Source: a virus. From it: a stretch of DNA of 32,364 nucleotides. The DNA lies in the IMG/VR virus record IMGVR_UViG_3300045241_000076, positions 1 to 32,364 of that record. One strand, written 5' to 3'. The notes under the pieces were generated by a model. That model was not told the origin of the DNA, ran no database searches, and was given only the letters and a program-made list of their open reading frames with translations. Of this stretch, positions 23,667-31,075 are shown in pieces. Position 1 is the stretch's first letter, and every line of letters starts with the position of its first letter. Position numbers and translations under genes: made by a program.

Positions 23667-24302
23667 GGCCTTTTCCTTTACAGTTGGAGGTGGTTGAAAT
23701 TCACGGTCGCCGATAGCACAGCGCGGGCCACAGCGACCTTTTTCGACCAGCGCGACATGGTTGCAGATGATCTTCACTTGGCGCCCAACGCCGGGCGCCA
23801 CGGGGAGATACGTGGAGTCATAGCCGAGGCTGACCTCGATCAAGCCGGCGAGCACCTTTTCGATGAGGCCCTTGTCGGCAATGATGAGGTCGGCCAACAC
23901 CACTTCGGCGTCATCACCAGTTCCCTGGCGTACGTTGGTAGTGGCGAAGCCCTTGGCAAGCTTCTTCCAGTTCGCCGGCGTCACGTCGTCTTCAGGGTGC
24001 CCGTCAGTAACTGCGGCCCCCATGATGGAGCCCAGCGTGATGGGGTTGAAGAGCTCGTCGGCTTCCCGCTGGATATAGGCGACCCCCGTCTCGCCGACCA
24101 ATATGGGAGTCTCGCCGGGGCCATACATCATCCAGCCGATGCGCGCCACTGGGACGTCCAAGCACAGCAGGTTGCCGTTGGGCAGCAGCTTGCGTTTGGG
24201 TCCGAGTTGCTCGACCGTGTGGATCGTGATGCGTGGCTCGTCGTCAGGGGGCCCGCGGTCAGCGGTGCGGCTGCGCGCACCAGGTAGCGTAAGTACTTTC
24301 AT
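22770..24302 (-). CDS. DUF2213 prohead protease with fused scaffold region
   Basis: A 510-residue protein. Residues ~25-200 match the DUF2213 protease domain: early PNGNLLCLDVPVARIG, then TDGHP (100-103), EVSLGY with likely nucleophile Ser158, and KIICNHVALVEKGRCGP with His182. Residues ~213-510 look like a scaffold: a helical start, an HIHIH motif (His252, 254, 256), an extremely Asp/Lys/Gly-rich stretch (~290-370) and a helical C-terminal domain. The protease would cleave scaffold and perhaps capsid leaders before DNA entry. An internal start for the scaffold part is likely (see the nested feature). AAAAGGAGG precedes the first ATG. The length is larger than a protease alone, in line with a fusion. 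Confidence 0.85.
   Translation of the reverse strand: MKVLTLPGARSRTADRGPPDDEPRITIHTVEQLGPKRKLLPNGNLLCLDVPVARIGWMMYGPGETPILVGETGVAYIQREADELFNPITLGSIMGAAVTDGHPEDDVTPANWKKLAKGFATTNVRQGTGDDAEVVLADLIIADKGLIEKVLAGLIEVSLGYDSTYLPVAPGVGRQVKIICNHVALVEKGRCGPRCAIGDREFQPPPTVKEKAMPTPRVKIDPTKRVALDELRRQVRDAEAELEEGAGGGDTHIHIHANGEPMADAKGKDAGEEDPNEKRFLALEGGVKTIGDTLAEVLKSINKGEGKDKGKDGKGKDGEPDPDEKDDKDKSKDGKGKDADPDDEDGKKKTDDADPDDEDGDDAKGKDGKGKDSAALETSYAQVLQQAEILVPGFTMPTFDSAAKRAFTVDSMCKARRKCLDAVYATGPGQELLHSVAGPGTKAIDLGKLDCKQAANLFNAASGAKALLNHQAATRDAATMAKPQNLAMGGTKITTMADINKANADFWKGK
23190..23400. repeat. low-complexity Asp/Lys/Gly coding repeat
   Basis: Within the scaffold region, the peptide KDGKGKD recurs, and a 26-base perfect direct repeat (23224-23249 and 23266-23291) encodes two copies of DADPDDEDG with a 42-base period. 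The stretch is in frame and highly charged, so it is most likely a disordered spacer prone to slipped-strand expansion. Confidence 0.8.
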
Positions 24303-24330
24303 CCGGAGTCCTCCTTTTCGATGGTGGCTA

Positions 24331-24717
24331 TCATGTTCGCGTCCAGGTGTTGGCGGCCGTCTTCGTGAAGGTCACGCTCTGGTTGGCAGCAAGTGCTGTG
24401 AGTGCGGCACCCAGGAAGACGGCAGAGCCACCTATCTGGTTGAGCGTGAGTGCGGTGACGATCTGCGTGCACATGATGGTGCGCTGCTGGCCGAGCTGGG
24501 ATTGGGCATCGCTGGGCAGGTTGACCGTGAGGGCCGCCAGGGTGCCGGCCGGCGAGAGCTGCAAGATGCCGTCCTGCGCGCTATCGGTCATATTGACCGT
24601 CTGTCCCGTTGTGGGCACCACTGGGGCCTGCACCGTGGGTCCGCCGCTGTTGTCCCAGCTCTGCGGAATCCAGGCGGTGCCGCCGCCGTTGAGTTTGGGC
24701 ATGAAGGCGCTGGTCAT
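24331..24717 (-). CDS. small structural protein, possibly decoration
   Basis: A 128-residue protein rich in Thr, Ala, Gln and Gly (MTSAFMPKLNGGGTAWIPQS, later LTLNQIGGSAVFLGAALTAL). It looks beta-rich, with no membrane segment or catalytic motif. The ATG overlaps the stop of the upstream Ig-like gene (ATGA), so the two are coupled and may act together on the capsid surface. I recognise no family; the C-terminal TFTKTAANTWTRT resembles ends of minor virion proteins. Function is not assigned. Confidence 0.62.
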   Translation of the reverse strand: MTSAFMPKLNGGGTAWIPQSWDNSGGPTVQAPVVPTTGQTVNMTDSAQDGILQLSPAGTLAALTVNLPSDAQSQLGQQRTIMCTQIVTALTLNQIGGSAVFLGAALTALAANQSVTFTKTAANTWTRT

Positions 24718-25340
24718 GGCGCAATCGTGTAGGCAGAACTGCCCACGGCCGAGTTGGTGAAGAGGGCCTTGACGCCAAGTGCCTTGATGGTCATGGCGCC
24801 CGTGACCAGAACCGGCACCGTGTATGGCGTGCTGGCGACAGTCGGCGTGCTGCCATCCACGGTGTAATACAGGCTGGCTCCAGCGGTAGCCGAGCTGATC
24901 GTGACGGGCGCGTTGAGGGCAACGGCGCCTGCTACCGGACTGAAGGTCGGCGTTGCCACGGCGCCATTGATGACGAAGGCGGCGCTGATGACGGCGCTGC
25001 TCACCTGGCCGCCTGCTATGGCGATGACCTTCAGGGTGGCCGTGCTGCTCACGTTGAAGGGCGCCGTGTATTCGGTCGAGGACGCCGAGGGCGTGCTGCC
25101 GTCGACTGTGTAATAGATCTTCGCGCCCGCCGTCGCCGTGGCAAGCGTGACCTGAACGGCCGTGGCACTCTCGGCACCGTTGGGGGAGATCGTGGGGTTA
25201 GCCACGACCTGGGCCATCACGGTGCCGTCGGGCCGCATGATGGCTGTGCCGTCGCTGCTCATGCGCAACACGCCCAGCGCGTTGAGCTCCTGCAGGATTG
25301 GGGAGGGCCCCACGGGATGGGGGAGGGTGGGTGCTGGCAT
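24714..25340 (-). CDS. virion protein with two chitobiase-C/Ig-like repeats
   Basis: A 208-residue protein. After ~50 residues of N-terminal region (SSDGTAIMRPDGTVMAQ), two tandem Ig-like repeats follow (residues ~50-125 and ~130-205). Each has the chitobiase C-terminal type pattern: PT.SP, then VT(L/I)..ATAGA, then (I/L)YYTVDGSTP, then TIKA or TLKVIA. Phages often carry such domains on capsid or tail surfaces, where they bind carbohydrates weakly and aid adherence. Its location in the head module suggests a capsid decoration. AAAGGA precedes the ATG. Confidence 0.8.
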   Translation of the reverse strand: MPAPTLPHPVGPSPILQELNALGVLRMSSDGTAIMRPDGTVMAQVVANPTISPNGAESATAVQVTLATATAGAKIYYTVDGSTPSASSTEYTAPFNVSSTATLKVIAIAGGQVSSAVISAAFVINGAVATPTFSPVAGAVALNAPVTISSATAGASLYYTVDGSTPTVASTPYTVPVLVTGAMTIKALGVKALFTNSAVGSSAYTIAP

Positions 25341-25352
25341 GGTTGTGTTCCT

Positions 25353-26099
25353 TTAGAGGTCGGGTAAAACTGGTTCGGCGAAGCAGCGGCAATTGGGCCC
25401 GCAGCCCGCGTGGTAGGGCGCAAGATTCTTGTCTGTCTTGGGTGGCGTGTCCCAGCGCACGTACTTGCCTTCCATCTCCTGGTGCGTGGGCCTGACGTCG
25501 CCGTCCGTGGAGGTCCGCCATATGTAGCCCTCGCTGCCCGCGAAGACGGCGCGCGCCTGCATGAAGGTGGCGGCCGTCCTGGCTACCTCCGTGCGCGCTA
25601 TGAGCTTGGCACGGCTGGCCGTCACCTCGCCGCTGCGCATGATTTCCTTCTGCACCTCGGCGGCCCGCTTGCTGGTCACCAGGGCTTCCGTGGTCAGCAC
25701 GTGGACGCGCTGCGCGGCTTCAAGTGGCAAGCTCTTGATGAGCACTACCTGCTCGTTCATGAGGGCCCGGCGCAAGATGCCCGTGGGCGCCTCCTGCAGC
25801 TCGCCCCTGATGGCACGGCTCATCGCGGCGCTGTTCTTCTCCCACATGCGGGCATCGCGGCGCTGCACGTCGGCCACCATGTAGTTCGCCACGCTCCACG
25901 CCCAGGGCGTCAGCACCTCGGCATAGCCTTCCAGCGTCTGCTTGAGCAAGGACTGGTCACTGACCAAGCCGTCGGGTGCAAAGCCACGTATGATGTGGCC
26001 GACCTGGCGCGCCACCTGGACGAGGCGGCTACTGTAGTGCGACTCGGCGCGCCTGGCCTCCGCCCACCTTTGCCGCTTGCCCGTTCGGTCGTACTTCAT
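25353..26099 (-). CDS. minor head protein, Mu gpF / SPP1 gp7-like (MuF)
   Basis: A 248-residue protein with the MuF C-terminal motif: RAKLIARTEVARTAATFMQA, then WRTSTDGDVRPTHQEMEGKY, and the Cys/His end YHAGCGPNCRCFAEPVLP. MuF proteins bind the portal, enter the prohead in a few copies and help early head assembly or DNA ejection. The start at ATG 26099 lies 71 bases inside the portal gene and is supported by AGGAG six bases upstream. The Cys/His cluster may bind zinc. The length is normal for a MuF protein without a fused toxin. Confidence 0.88.
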   Translation of the reverse strand: MKYDRTGKRQRWAEARRAESHYSSRLVQVARQVGHIIRGFAPDGLVSDQSLLKQTLEGYAEVLTPWAWSVANYMVADVQRRDARMWEKNSAAMSRAIRGELQEAPTGILRRALMNEQVVLIKSLPLEAAQRVHVLTTEALVTSKRAAEVQKEIMRSGEVTASRAKLIARTEVARTAATFMQARAVFAGSEGYIWRTSTDGDVRPTHQEMEGKYVRWDTPPKTDKNLAPYHAGCGPNCRCFAEPVLPDL

Positions 26100-27594
26100 T
26101 CTCGTCTCCTGGTAGGCCGGTATCTGGCTCCGGGGCCGCCGGCAAGCCAGTCAGTGGGTCGATCTCAAAGCCTTCCCCAAGTGGCGGCTCCACTTCGTCG
26201 TCGGCGTCGTCGATGGTCTGCTGCGTGATGTTGGTGAAGACGCCCGTCGTGCGGCTGCTCTGCCGCAATTCCTTCAAGGCAGTCTGACGGCCGATGAGGC
26301 CGGCGTCGAATGCCTTCGTCACGGATTCTGTCGTCTTGCTTGCCACGTCGGCCTTCTGCACGTCGTCGAGCTCCCACAGCGAGGCGAAGTCGATGGTGAA
26401 GTTCTTGGGCACCTTGATGCCCTTGCTCTGCGCCATCAGCTTGTAGACGCTGGTCATGCCCGTCAGCATCGTCTTGCGTTGCTGCTGCCTGACGCCGTCG
26501 TAGTAGGTCCTGAGGTCCGACTCGCCGCTGCTGTTCAAGCCAGCCGGGCTTTGGCCGAACATGCGGACAAGCGGTATCTGCAGGGCGCCGCTGAGCTGCT
26601 GACCGAACTGATTCAAGGCATCGCTGAGCCCGCTGAAGGCACTGTGCTCCTGCACGTCGAACTCATCGTCACCATCCAGTAGCGTGATACCTTCCATGCC
26701 CTGGAAGCGGCGCATGATCTCCGTGTATTGGATCAAGCCGTCCAGGGGCTTGCCGCCACCAGCAATGATTTGCCGCATGCCCTTGACCTTGAGCGTGCGC
26801 AGATAGCTCTTGTAGACGAGCTGAGCGGCCCCGGTGCTGGCGCTGTCGAAGGCAATCATGCGGTCGTAGAGACGCTCAAGTACCGAGATGCCCCAGAGAT
26901 TCTCCGTGAGGCGCTGCTGGTAGGGGAGCTGGATGCCCTCGAAGCGTGACGCAATGCGGCTGTGGTGGATCACCTGACCACGGAGCGCCGGCGCGTTTGA
27001 CTGCACCCGGTAGTACTTGGGTTGTCCCAGGTGGGGGCCGAAGTCCGTCACGAGGTCTTCAAGGGTGGGCTCCACCATCCAGCGGTCCAGGCACAGCAAG
27101 CCCTTAAACTGGTCCTTGCCCACGGTCTCCAGGCGGAGAGGCGTCTTGAAGTCCTGGCCGTCGACGAGCATGACGGCGAGGCTACCACCGTAGAGCCGGC
27201 CCCAGCGGACAGCCTCGTTATAGACGTCCCAGATGCCCAACGTCGTGGCTTCGTTGTCCAGCTCTTCGGCCTCGTCGGGGTCCATCTCCGAGACGAAGTC
27301 GATGCCGGCGCGCGTCATGTCGTCGGCCACGAGGTCCACGGCGATGCCACCCAGCCACGAGCCGCGGTGAATCCATTCGAGCAGCACGCGATTACGCGTG
27401 ACTGGGTTGTAGCCGTAGGTGCCAGACGTCAGTGCGTTGTCGGCGCCCACGCCAAGCTTCTGCGCGAAGTTGACGAAGCTGTCATTGGTGGCTACCGCGC
27501 CGAGGCTCACTCCCTGGTAGCCCACCATGGCCTTGGCGCTGCGCTTCTCCGCAGCCACGGCGTCACGGACGGCCGCCTTTACTGATAGCTTCAT
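26029..27594 (-). CDS. portal protein, DUF1073 type
   Basis: A 521-residue portal of the DUF1073 group, seen in VRDAVAAEKRSAKAMVGYQG, TGTYGYNPVTRNR-like GTYGYNPVTRNRVLLEWIHR, WLGGIAVDLVADDMTRAGID, and LVRMFGQSPAGLNSSGESDL further on. Twelve copies would form the ring at one capsid vertex through which DNA is packed. In many related phages the same polypeptide carries an Acb1-type phosphoesterase at its C-terminus. Here the C-terminus is only a short Pro/Gly-rich tail, and the Acb1-like domain is a separate gene upstream. GAGGAG precedes the ATG. Confidence 0.92.
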   Translation of the reverse strand: MKLSVKAAVRDAVAAEKRSAKAMVGYQGVSLGAVATNDSFVNFAQKLGVGADNALTSGTYGYNPVTRNRVLLEWIHRGSWLGGIAVDLVADDMTRAGIDFVSEMDPDEAEELDNEATTLGIWDVYNEAVRWGRLYGGSLAVMLVDGQDFKTPLRLETVGKDQFKGLLCLDRWMVEPTLEDLVTDFGPHLGQPKYYRVQSNAPALRGQVIHHSRIASRFEGIQLPYQQRLTENLWGISVLERLYDRMIAFDSASTGAAQLVYKSYLRTLKVKGMRQIIAGGGKPLDGLIQYTEIMRRFQGMEGITLLDGDDEFDVQEHSAFSGLSDALNQFGQQLSGALQIPLVRMFGQSPAGLNSSGESDLRTYYDGVRQQQRKTMLTGMTSVYKLMAQSKGIKVPKNFTIDFASLWELDDVQKADVASKTTESVTKAFDAGLIGRQTALKELRQSSRTTGVFTNITQQTIDDADDEVEPPLGEGFEIDPLTGLPAAPEPDTGLPGDENEVRPNGQAAKVGGGQARRVALQ

Positions 27595-27609
27595 GCTGTG
27601 CTCCTCTGG

Positions 27610-28179
27610 TTAATCTTTCCTGGGCTTTGGTGGCCCGGGTACGTCATGCACTTCAAACTCCGTCTCCCTCTCCCCAGCCAGGCGCATCGCTGTTATGCGG
27701 TGGTGGCCGTCTTGGAGGTAGAGCTTGCCGTCAGGCGTGCGCGCCACCTGGGGTAGGTCAGAAGTGGGCTGTTCATTCTTCAAGAAAGCCCTCACCTTGT
27801 CGGCGTCAACGCTAACCTGGGTGCCTATGAGCTTGCGCAAGGCAAGCTTCTCGACCTTGGGCTTACCGGGCAGCCTCTGGTCGGCCAGGCTATAGTTCAT
27901 GCCCACGTCTACCTTCTCGCTGGCCAGCACGTTGGTGAGCAGCACTTCACCCTTCTGCGCGCTGCCCAAGCCCTGGCCATTCTTGTACTCAGTGCCTCGG
28001 CCTTCGAGGATGCCCAGCTGTGAGAGTCCCGACTTCATGCCGGCCTCACTGATGACGGGGGCCACGTTGGATGACCCCGAGCCACTGCCAAACTTGCCAT
28101 CAGGTGCCCGTGGGTGCTTCCCTTCTTCCCAGGCATCACGCGTGCGTGCCGGCAGGTGAATATGAATGTGCTTAGCCAT
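27610..28179 (-). CDS. ParB/sulfiredoxin-like fold protein with HIHIH N-terminus
   Basis: A 189-residue protein. Residues 1-9 (MAKHIHIHL) carry His at 4, 6 and 8. Residues 20-32 (GKHPRAPDGKFGS) match the short linker motif KHPR..DG(K/R)F seen in many phage head-module proteins. A ParB/Srx-like domain follows, ending DGKLYLQDGHHRITAMRLAG (DGHHR at 157-161) and FEVHDV. This fold includes nucleases, NTPases and modifying enzymes; no specific activity can be read from it. It lies between the Acb1-like and portal genes. GGGAGG precedes the ATG. It may be a packaged effector, by inference only. Confidence 0.75.
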   Translation of the reverse strand: MAKHIHIHLPARTRDAWEEGKHPRAPDGKFGSGSGSSNVAPVISEAGMKSGLSQLGILEGRGTEYKNGQGLGSAQKGEVLLTNVLASEKVDVGMNYSLADQRLPGKPKVEKLALRKLIGTQVSVDADKVRAFLKNEQPTSDLPQVARTPDGKLYLQDGHHRITAMRLAGERETEFEVHDVPGPPKPRKD

Positions 28180-28196
28180 GCCTTCTGCCTCCCTTG

Positions 28197-28697
28197 TTAG
28201 TCGAACGCCGTGCGTTCCTCGGGTCCCAACGTGATGGGCTCGTTAAACGGCAAGATGCTGCCTCGTGGAGGCAAGCCATCGGCACCGCCAAGCGTGATGT
28301 GCGGCTGGTAGACGGGGAAGGGCCACCTGGCCCCCATGGCCTCGTACTCCTTGTTCCTGGCATCGAGCTCCGGGCTGCGCACGCATAGCACCAGCACGTC
28401 ACCGAACTGTTCGATGCGCCGGCCGCCCGGTGGTATGACAAGGCCTCCCCTGGGTGGCGGCAGCGTGTGCCTGTCTATCTTCGTGCGGCTCTCAGCCACC
28501 GTGACGTGAAGCTCGCCGGCGTTGCATGAGCTCGGGTCGAAGCCCTGTTCGAGCATCCAGGCGCGCAGGGCCACGTTGCTGGCCTCGGCCACCGGGTAGC
28601 CGGCGTAAAGCGTGCCGAAGCGCGAGTAGCTCAATGGCATGCCGTAGGCGAAGTCCAGCGTGTGGCCGCGCGTGTGGACGTGGATGTGAACCGTCAT
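28197..28697 (-). CDS. Acb1-like 2H phosphoesterase (putative anti-CBASS protein)
   Basis: A 166-residue protein with both 2H motifs, His64-Val-Thr66 (GELHVTVAESRT) and His133-Ile-Thr135 (VYQPHITLGG), at the spacing of Acb1-family proteins. FGDVLVLCVRSPELDARNKEYEAMG between them also fits the Acb1 domains that end many DUF1073 portals. Acb1 enzymes cleave cyclic di- and trinucleotides and so disarm CBASS immunity. The start at ATG 28697 overlaps the stop of the 43-aa gene (ATGA); the frame is open further but lies over that gene. The N-terminus MTVHIHVH mirrors that of the ParB-like protein. Length is close to phage T4 Acb1. Substrate is not proven. Confidence 0.75.
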   Translation of the reverse strand: MTVHIHVHTRGHTLDFAYGMPLSYSRFGTLYAGYPVAEASNVALRAWMLEQGFDPSSCNAGELHVTVAESRTKIDRHTLPPPRGGLVIPPGGRRIEQFGDVLVLCVRSPELDARNKEYEAMGARWPFPVYQPHITLGGADGLPPRGSILPFNEPITLGPEERTAFD

Positions 28698-28825
28698 GGC
28701 CGCACCATGCAGATGAAGAGAAGCCCGAGGACCACCACCAGCGCTCCCAGGAGCCAGGAGCAGGCCGTGAGCTGCAAGGGGATGTGGTCCTCGGGCTTCT
28801 CGCCTAAAGGCTGTCTGGACCTCAT
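28694..28825 (-). CDS. 43-residue single-span membrane protein
   Basis: A short gene: ATG at 28825 overlaps the stop of the upstream gene (ATGA), and its TGA overlaps the Acb1-like ATG (ATGA), so it is coupled on both sides. A polar N-terminus (MRSRQPLGEKPEDHIPLQL) is followed by one membrane span (WLLGALVVVLGLLFICM, residues 24-40) and a short basic end (VRP). An 18-bp inverted repeat lies inside it. I recognise no family. It could target the membrane or simply couple translation. Confidence 0.65.
   Translation of the reverse strand: MRSRQPLGEKPEDHIPLQLTACSWLLGALVVVLGLLFICMVRP
28718..28801. repeat. 18-bp perfect inverted repeat inside the 43-aa gene
   Basis: GAGAAGCCCGAGGACCAC (28718-28735 read on the + strand) recurs as its exact reverse complement at 28784-28801, with 48 bases between. 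The arms encode VVLGLL and EKPEDH of the small membrane protein. In the message they would form a long stem ending 21 bases before the Acb1-like start codon; the loop contains a smaller GCTCC/GGAGC stem. Confidence 0.85.
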
Positions 28826-29232
28826 TTGAGCGCAGCCTTGCGGCCTTCCAGCCAGTCGATGCACTCGGCGCGATAGATGCCCACGTTGGGGTGCACGTTC
28901 TTGACCTGGACAAGCTTCAGCATGCGGATGCAGGCCTCGAAGCTGTCGGGCTTCGACTTGTCGGCAAGCGCGGCTACGTGGCTAATCTGGTTAGCAACAT
29001 GGCGGCTGCCCGGCCCCACAAGGAATGGGTAGGCCGGCGGCTTCTGGCGGTGCTCGACGTCAGGTAGTGGCTGCGCATCGCCGCGGTCAATGCGTTCGTC
29101 CAGGGTCTCCTCGCGTTCCACCTTGACGGGGTGCGCACTGTCCGTGATGGTGGGCTCCATGGCCGCCACCTCTGCACCTGCCTTGGCAATCAGGGCCTTT
29201 GAGGTGGCTACTACCTTTGCTGTCTTCGTCAT
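28822..29232 (-). CDS. hypothetical protein after the large terminase
   Basis: A 136-residue protein with AGGAG six bases before its ATG. The N-terminal half is Lys/Ala- and Glu/Asp-rich and probably flexible. The C-terminal half (HVANQISHVAALADKSKPDS, then FEACIRMLKLVQVKNVHPNV) looks like a compact helical domain. No family is recognised. It sits between the large terminase and the small membrane protein, with tight spacing on both sides, and so is expressed with the packaging genes. Confidence 0.6.
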   Translation of the reverse strand: MTKTAKVVATSKALIAKAGAEVAAMEPTITDSAHPVKVEREETLDERIDRGDAQPLPDVEHRQKPPAYPFLVGPGSRHVANQISHVAALADKSKPDSFEACIRMLKLVQVKNVHPNVGIYRAECIDWLEGRKAALK

Positions 29233-29241
29233 GCTGATCTC

Positions 29242-30708
29242 CTAGTTGGTTTCTGATTGGGGCGCGTAGACGCCATCTTCACCTTCGGCAAGCCTGGACC
29301 ACATGCCCATGGCGCCGCTACGCTGGATGTAGCCATCGAGGCCGTAGCGCACGGCATCCCAGCAGTGGTCGTGGCCCTTCACGAGGACTGGCAGCACGAG
29401 GGGCTGACCCTGGGCATCCACGACGTTCTTGTCCACCTTGTAGCGCCACGCGTAGGCCTCCTCGGCTGTTCGCTTGCAGCGCTCGTGGATGACGATCTCC
29501 GTGAAGCCCCTGAGGTGGGCAATGCCGTCCTTGACGCTGCCGTCCCACTTCTCGGCGGCGCTGATGGCGAAGCCGTGATTAGCGAGATGGCTGATGGTCT
29601 CGGGCCGCGAGCTGTCGCCCTTGATGGGCCAGTCCCTACTGCCTGGCACGTCGTCGTAGAACTCCGGGAGCTCATCGAGTTCGACGCCAGTGCCGTAGGC
29701 CTCGTGGCTGATGTAGAGACGTCGCTCGTTCCTGCCAGTCTCTGCGTTGACGCCCTCGATTGTGAAGAATCTGATGAGCGTGCTTGGGTCCTGCGAGAAG
29801 CCGAAGTCGGCACCGTAGTGCACGCGCTCGGCCTTCTTCCACAAGTCGTCACTGAAGGCTTCGACGCGATACTTGCCGCTAAGCACGATGGCCTTGCTGA
29901 TCTTGCGGGGCATGCCCAGCCAGATGTGCTCGTAGAGCTGATAGTCGATTGCCTTGTCGTCCTCCATCTCCTGCCTGAGCTCCTTGCTCATGTAGGGATT
30001 GCTGTCGTAGTTCACCTTGTGGACGATGGAGTCGCTGCGCTCGTTGACGACGAAGCGCTGATAGGTTGCGTCGTTCTCGTCGCCCATGTTGAAGCTCACC
30101 CAGACCTCGGAGCCGGGCTTACGTATGGTGGGACCGATGGCGCGCCAAGAGACGGCACTGATGCTGTGTGCTTCCTCGGCCCACAGGATGTCCACGGCCT
30201 CCGTGGACTTGATGCCGTTCTCGTTGTTGTGGCAGCCCTTGAAGATGAACTCGCCGCCGCTGCGTGACTTGATGGACTCGTTGGTCACGATGAACCAGGC
30301 GTCCATGCCAAGCCGGCTGATGGTGTCCTTCAGTATCTTGTGGCTGCTCTCCTTGATGCTGGCCTGGTACTCGCGCACGCACAGCACGCGAAGTCCAGGT
30401 ATAGCCGCCATCAGACGTATGAGGGCCTCTGCAAATGCCCACGACTTGGCGGCACCGCGGCCGCCCCAGTAGATCTTGTGGCGTGCCTTCTTGTAGTAGA
30501 GGTCGGAGAACACGTGATTCTTGTCCAACACGAGGCTGGGTGCATCACGGAACTCCGGTGGCACGTCATTCGTCGAGTCTGACGCGGCGGCTTCCAGTGC
30601 GAGGCGCGTCTGCGTCGCCATCCTCGTGCGTCTCGCCTTCTCCTGTAGGGCCAATACTAACGCCTGCTTCGGCGGCAAGGCGCGCAATGAATTCATCAAG
30701 TTGCTCAT
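29242..30708 (-). CDS. terL: terminase large subunit
   Basis: A 488-residue packaging motor of the PBSX/Terminase_3 type. The N-terminal ATPase shows Walker A GGRGAAKS (82-89), [14 protein letters not shown], and Walker [11 protein letters not shown] (172-181, catalytic Glu178/179). The nuclease domain follows with [12 protein letters not shown] (Asp301) and later acidic residues. It cuts concatemeric DNA and pumps it into the prohead through the portal. The start at ATG 30708 has GGAG six bases before it, which makes a 143-base overlap with the small subunit gene; a later ATG at 30621 would shorten but not remove the overlap. Length is slightly longer than typical PBSX-type subunits because of the N-terminal extension. 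Confidence 0.94.
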   Translation of the reverse strand: MSNLMNSLRALPPKQALVLALQEKARRTRMATQTRLALEAAASDSTNDVPPEFRDAPSLVLDKNHVFSDLYYKKARHKIYWGGRGAAKSWAFAEALIRLMAAIPGLRVLCVREYQASIKESSHKILKDTISRLGMDAWFIVTNESIKSRSGGEFIFKGCHNNENGIKSTEAVDILWAEEAHSISAVSWRAIGPTIRKPGSEVWVSFNMGDENDATYQRFVVNERSDSIVHKVNYDSNPYMSKELRQEMEDDKAIDYQLYEHIWLGMPRKISKAIVLSGKYRVEAFSDDLWKKAERVHYGADFGFSQDPSTLIRFFTIEGVNAETGRNERRLYISHEAYGTGVELDELPEFYDDVPGSRDWPIKGDSSRPETISHLANHGFAISAAEKWDGSVKDGIAHLRGFTEIVIHERCKRTAEEAYAWRYKVDKNVVDAQGQPLVLPVLVKGHDHCWDAVRYGLDGYIQRSGAMGMWSRLAEGEDGVYAPQSETN

Positions 30709-31030
30709 CTGCTACTCCACCAATGACTTCCACGGTGCTAATCTTCGGCGCGTAGTAGGGAGCCGCAGCCTTTGCGGCATCGCGCCTGGCATCGATGTCC
30801 AGGCTCACCCACTTCTCGGTCCTGTTGCCTTCTGCGTCCACTTCGATCTGCAGCTGTGGTTCCCCACGTGCCATGTCGAGCAGTATCTCGTGGGGCAGCA
30901 AACCGTCGGCCTGTGCCTTCTCACGTGCTTCGTGAGCCAACTTGCTCATGGAGCCCGGCTTGCGGCCGGCGTTCTCGCGATAGCCACCTCTGCCGCTCCC
31001 CGTCTTCTTGGGTTCATCGGTTTGATTCAT
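30566..31030 (-). CDS. terS: terminase small subunit
   Basis: A 154-residue protein. The N-terminal [17 protein letters not shown] is the basic, AT-hook-like start seen in many phage small terminases. It is followed by a helical middle ([19 protein letters not shown], residues ~79-98) where the family usually oligomerises. The C-terminal ~35 residues are acidic then basic and are coded in the overlap with the large subunit gene. Small terminases recognise the packaging site and load the large subunit. AGGAAA precedes the ATG. Confidence 0.82.
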   Translation of the reverse strand: MNQTDEPKKTGSGRGGYRENAGRKPGSMSKLAHEAREKAQADGLLPHEILLDMARGEPQLQIEVDAEGNRTEKWVSLDIDARRDAAKAAAPYYAPKISTVEVIGGVADEQLDEFIARLAAEAGVSIGPTGEGETHEDGDADAPRTGSRRVRLDE

Positions 31031-31075
31031 TTGATTTCCTATCTACGTGCTTTGTTGTGTCTCTGTCCTACGTAA

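Noticed and set aside
22737-24287. 516-codon open frame on the + strand opposite the protease/scaffold gene
   Set aside because: The long hydrophobic run (VIGIGIVGFLLAVFVIGIGI) is simply the antisense of the Asp/Lys-rich scaffold repeat, not a real membrane protein.
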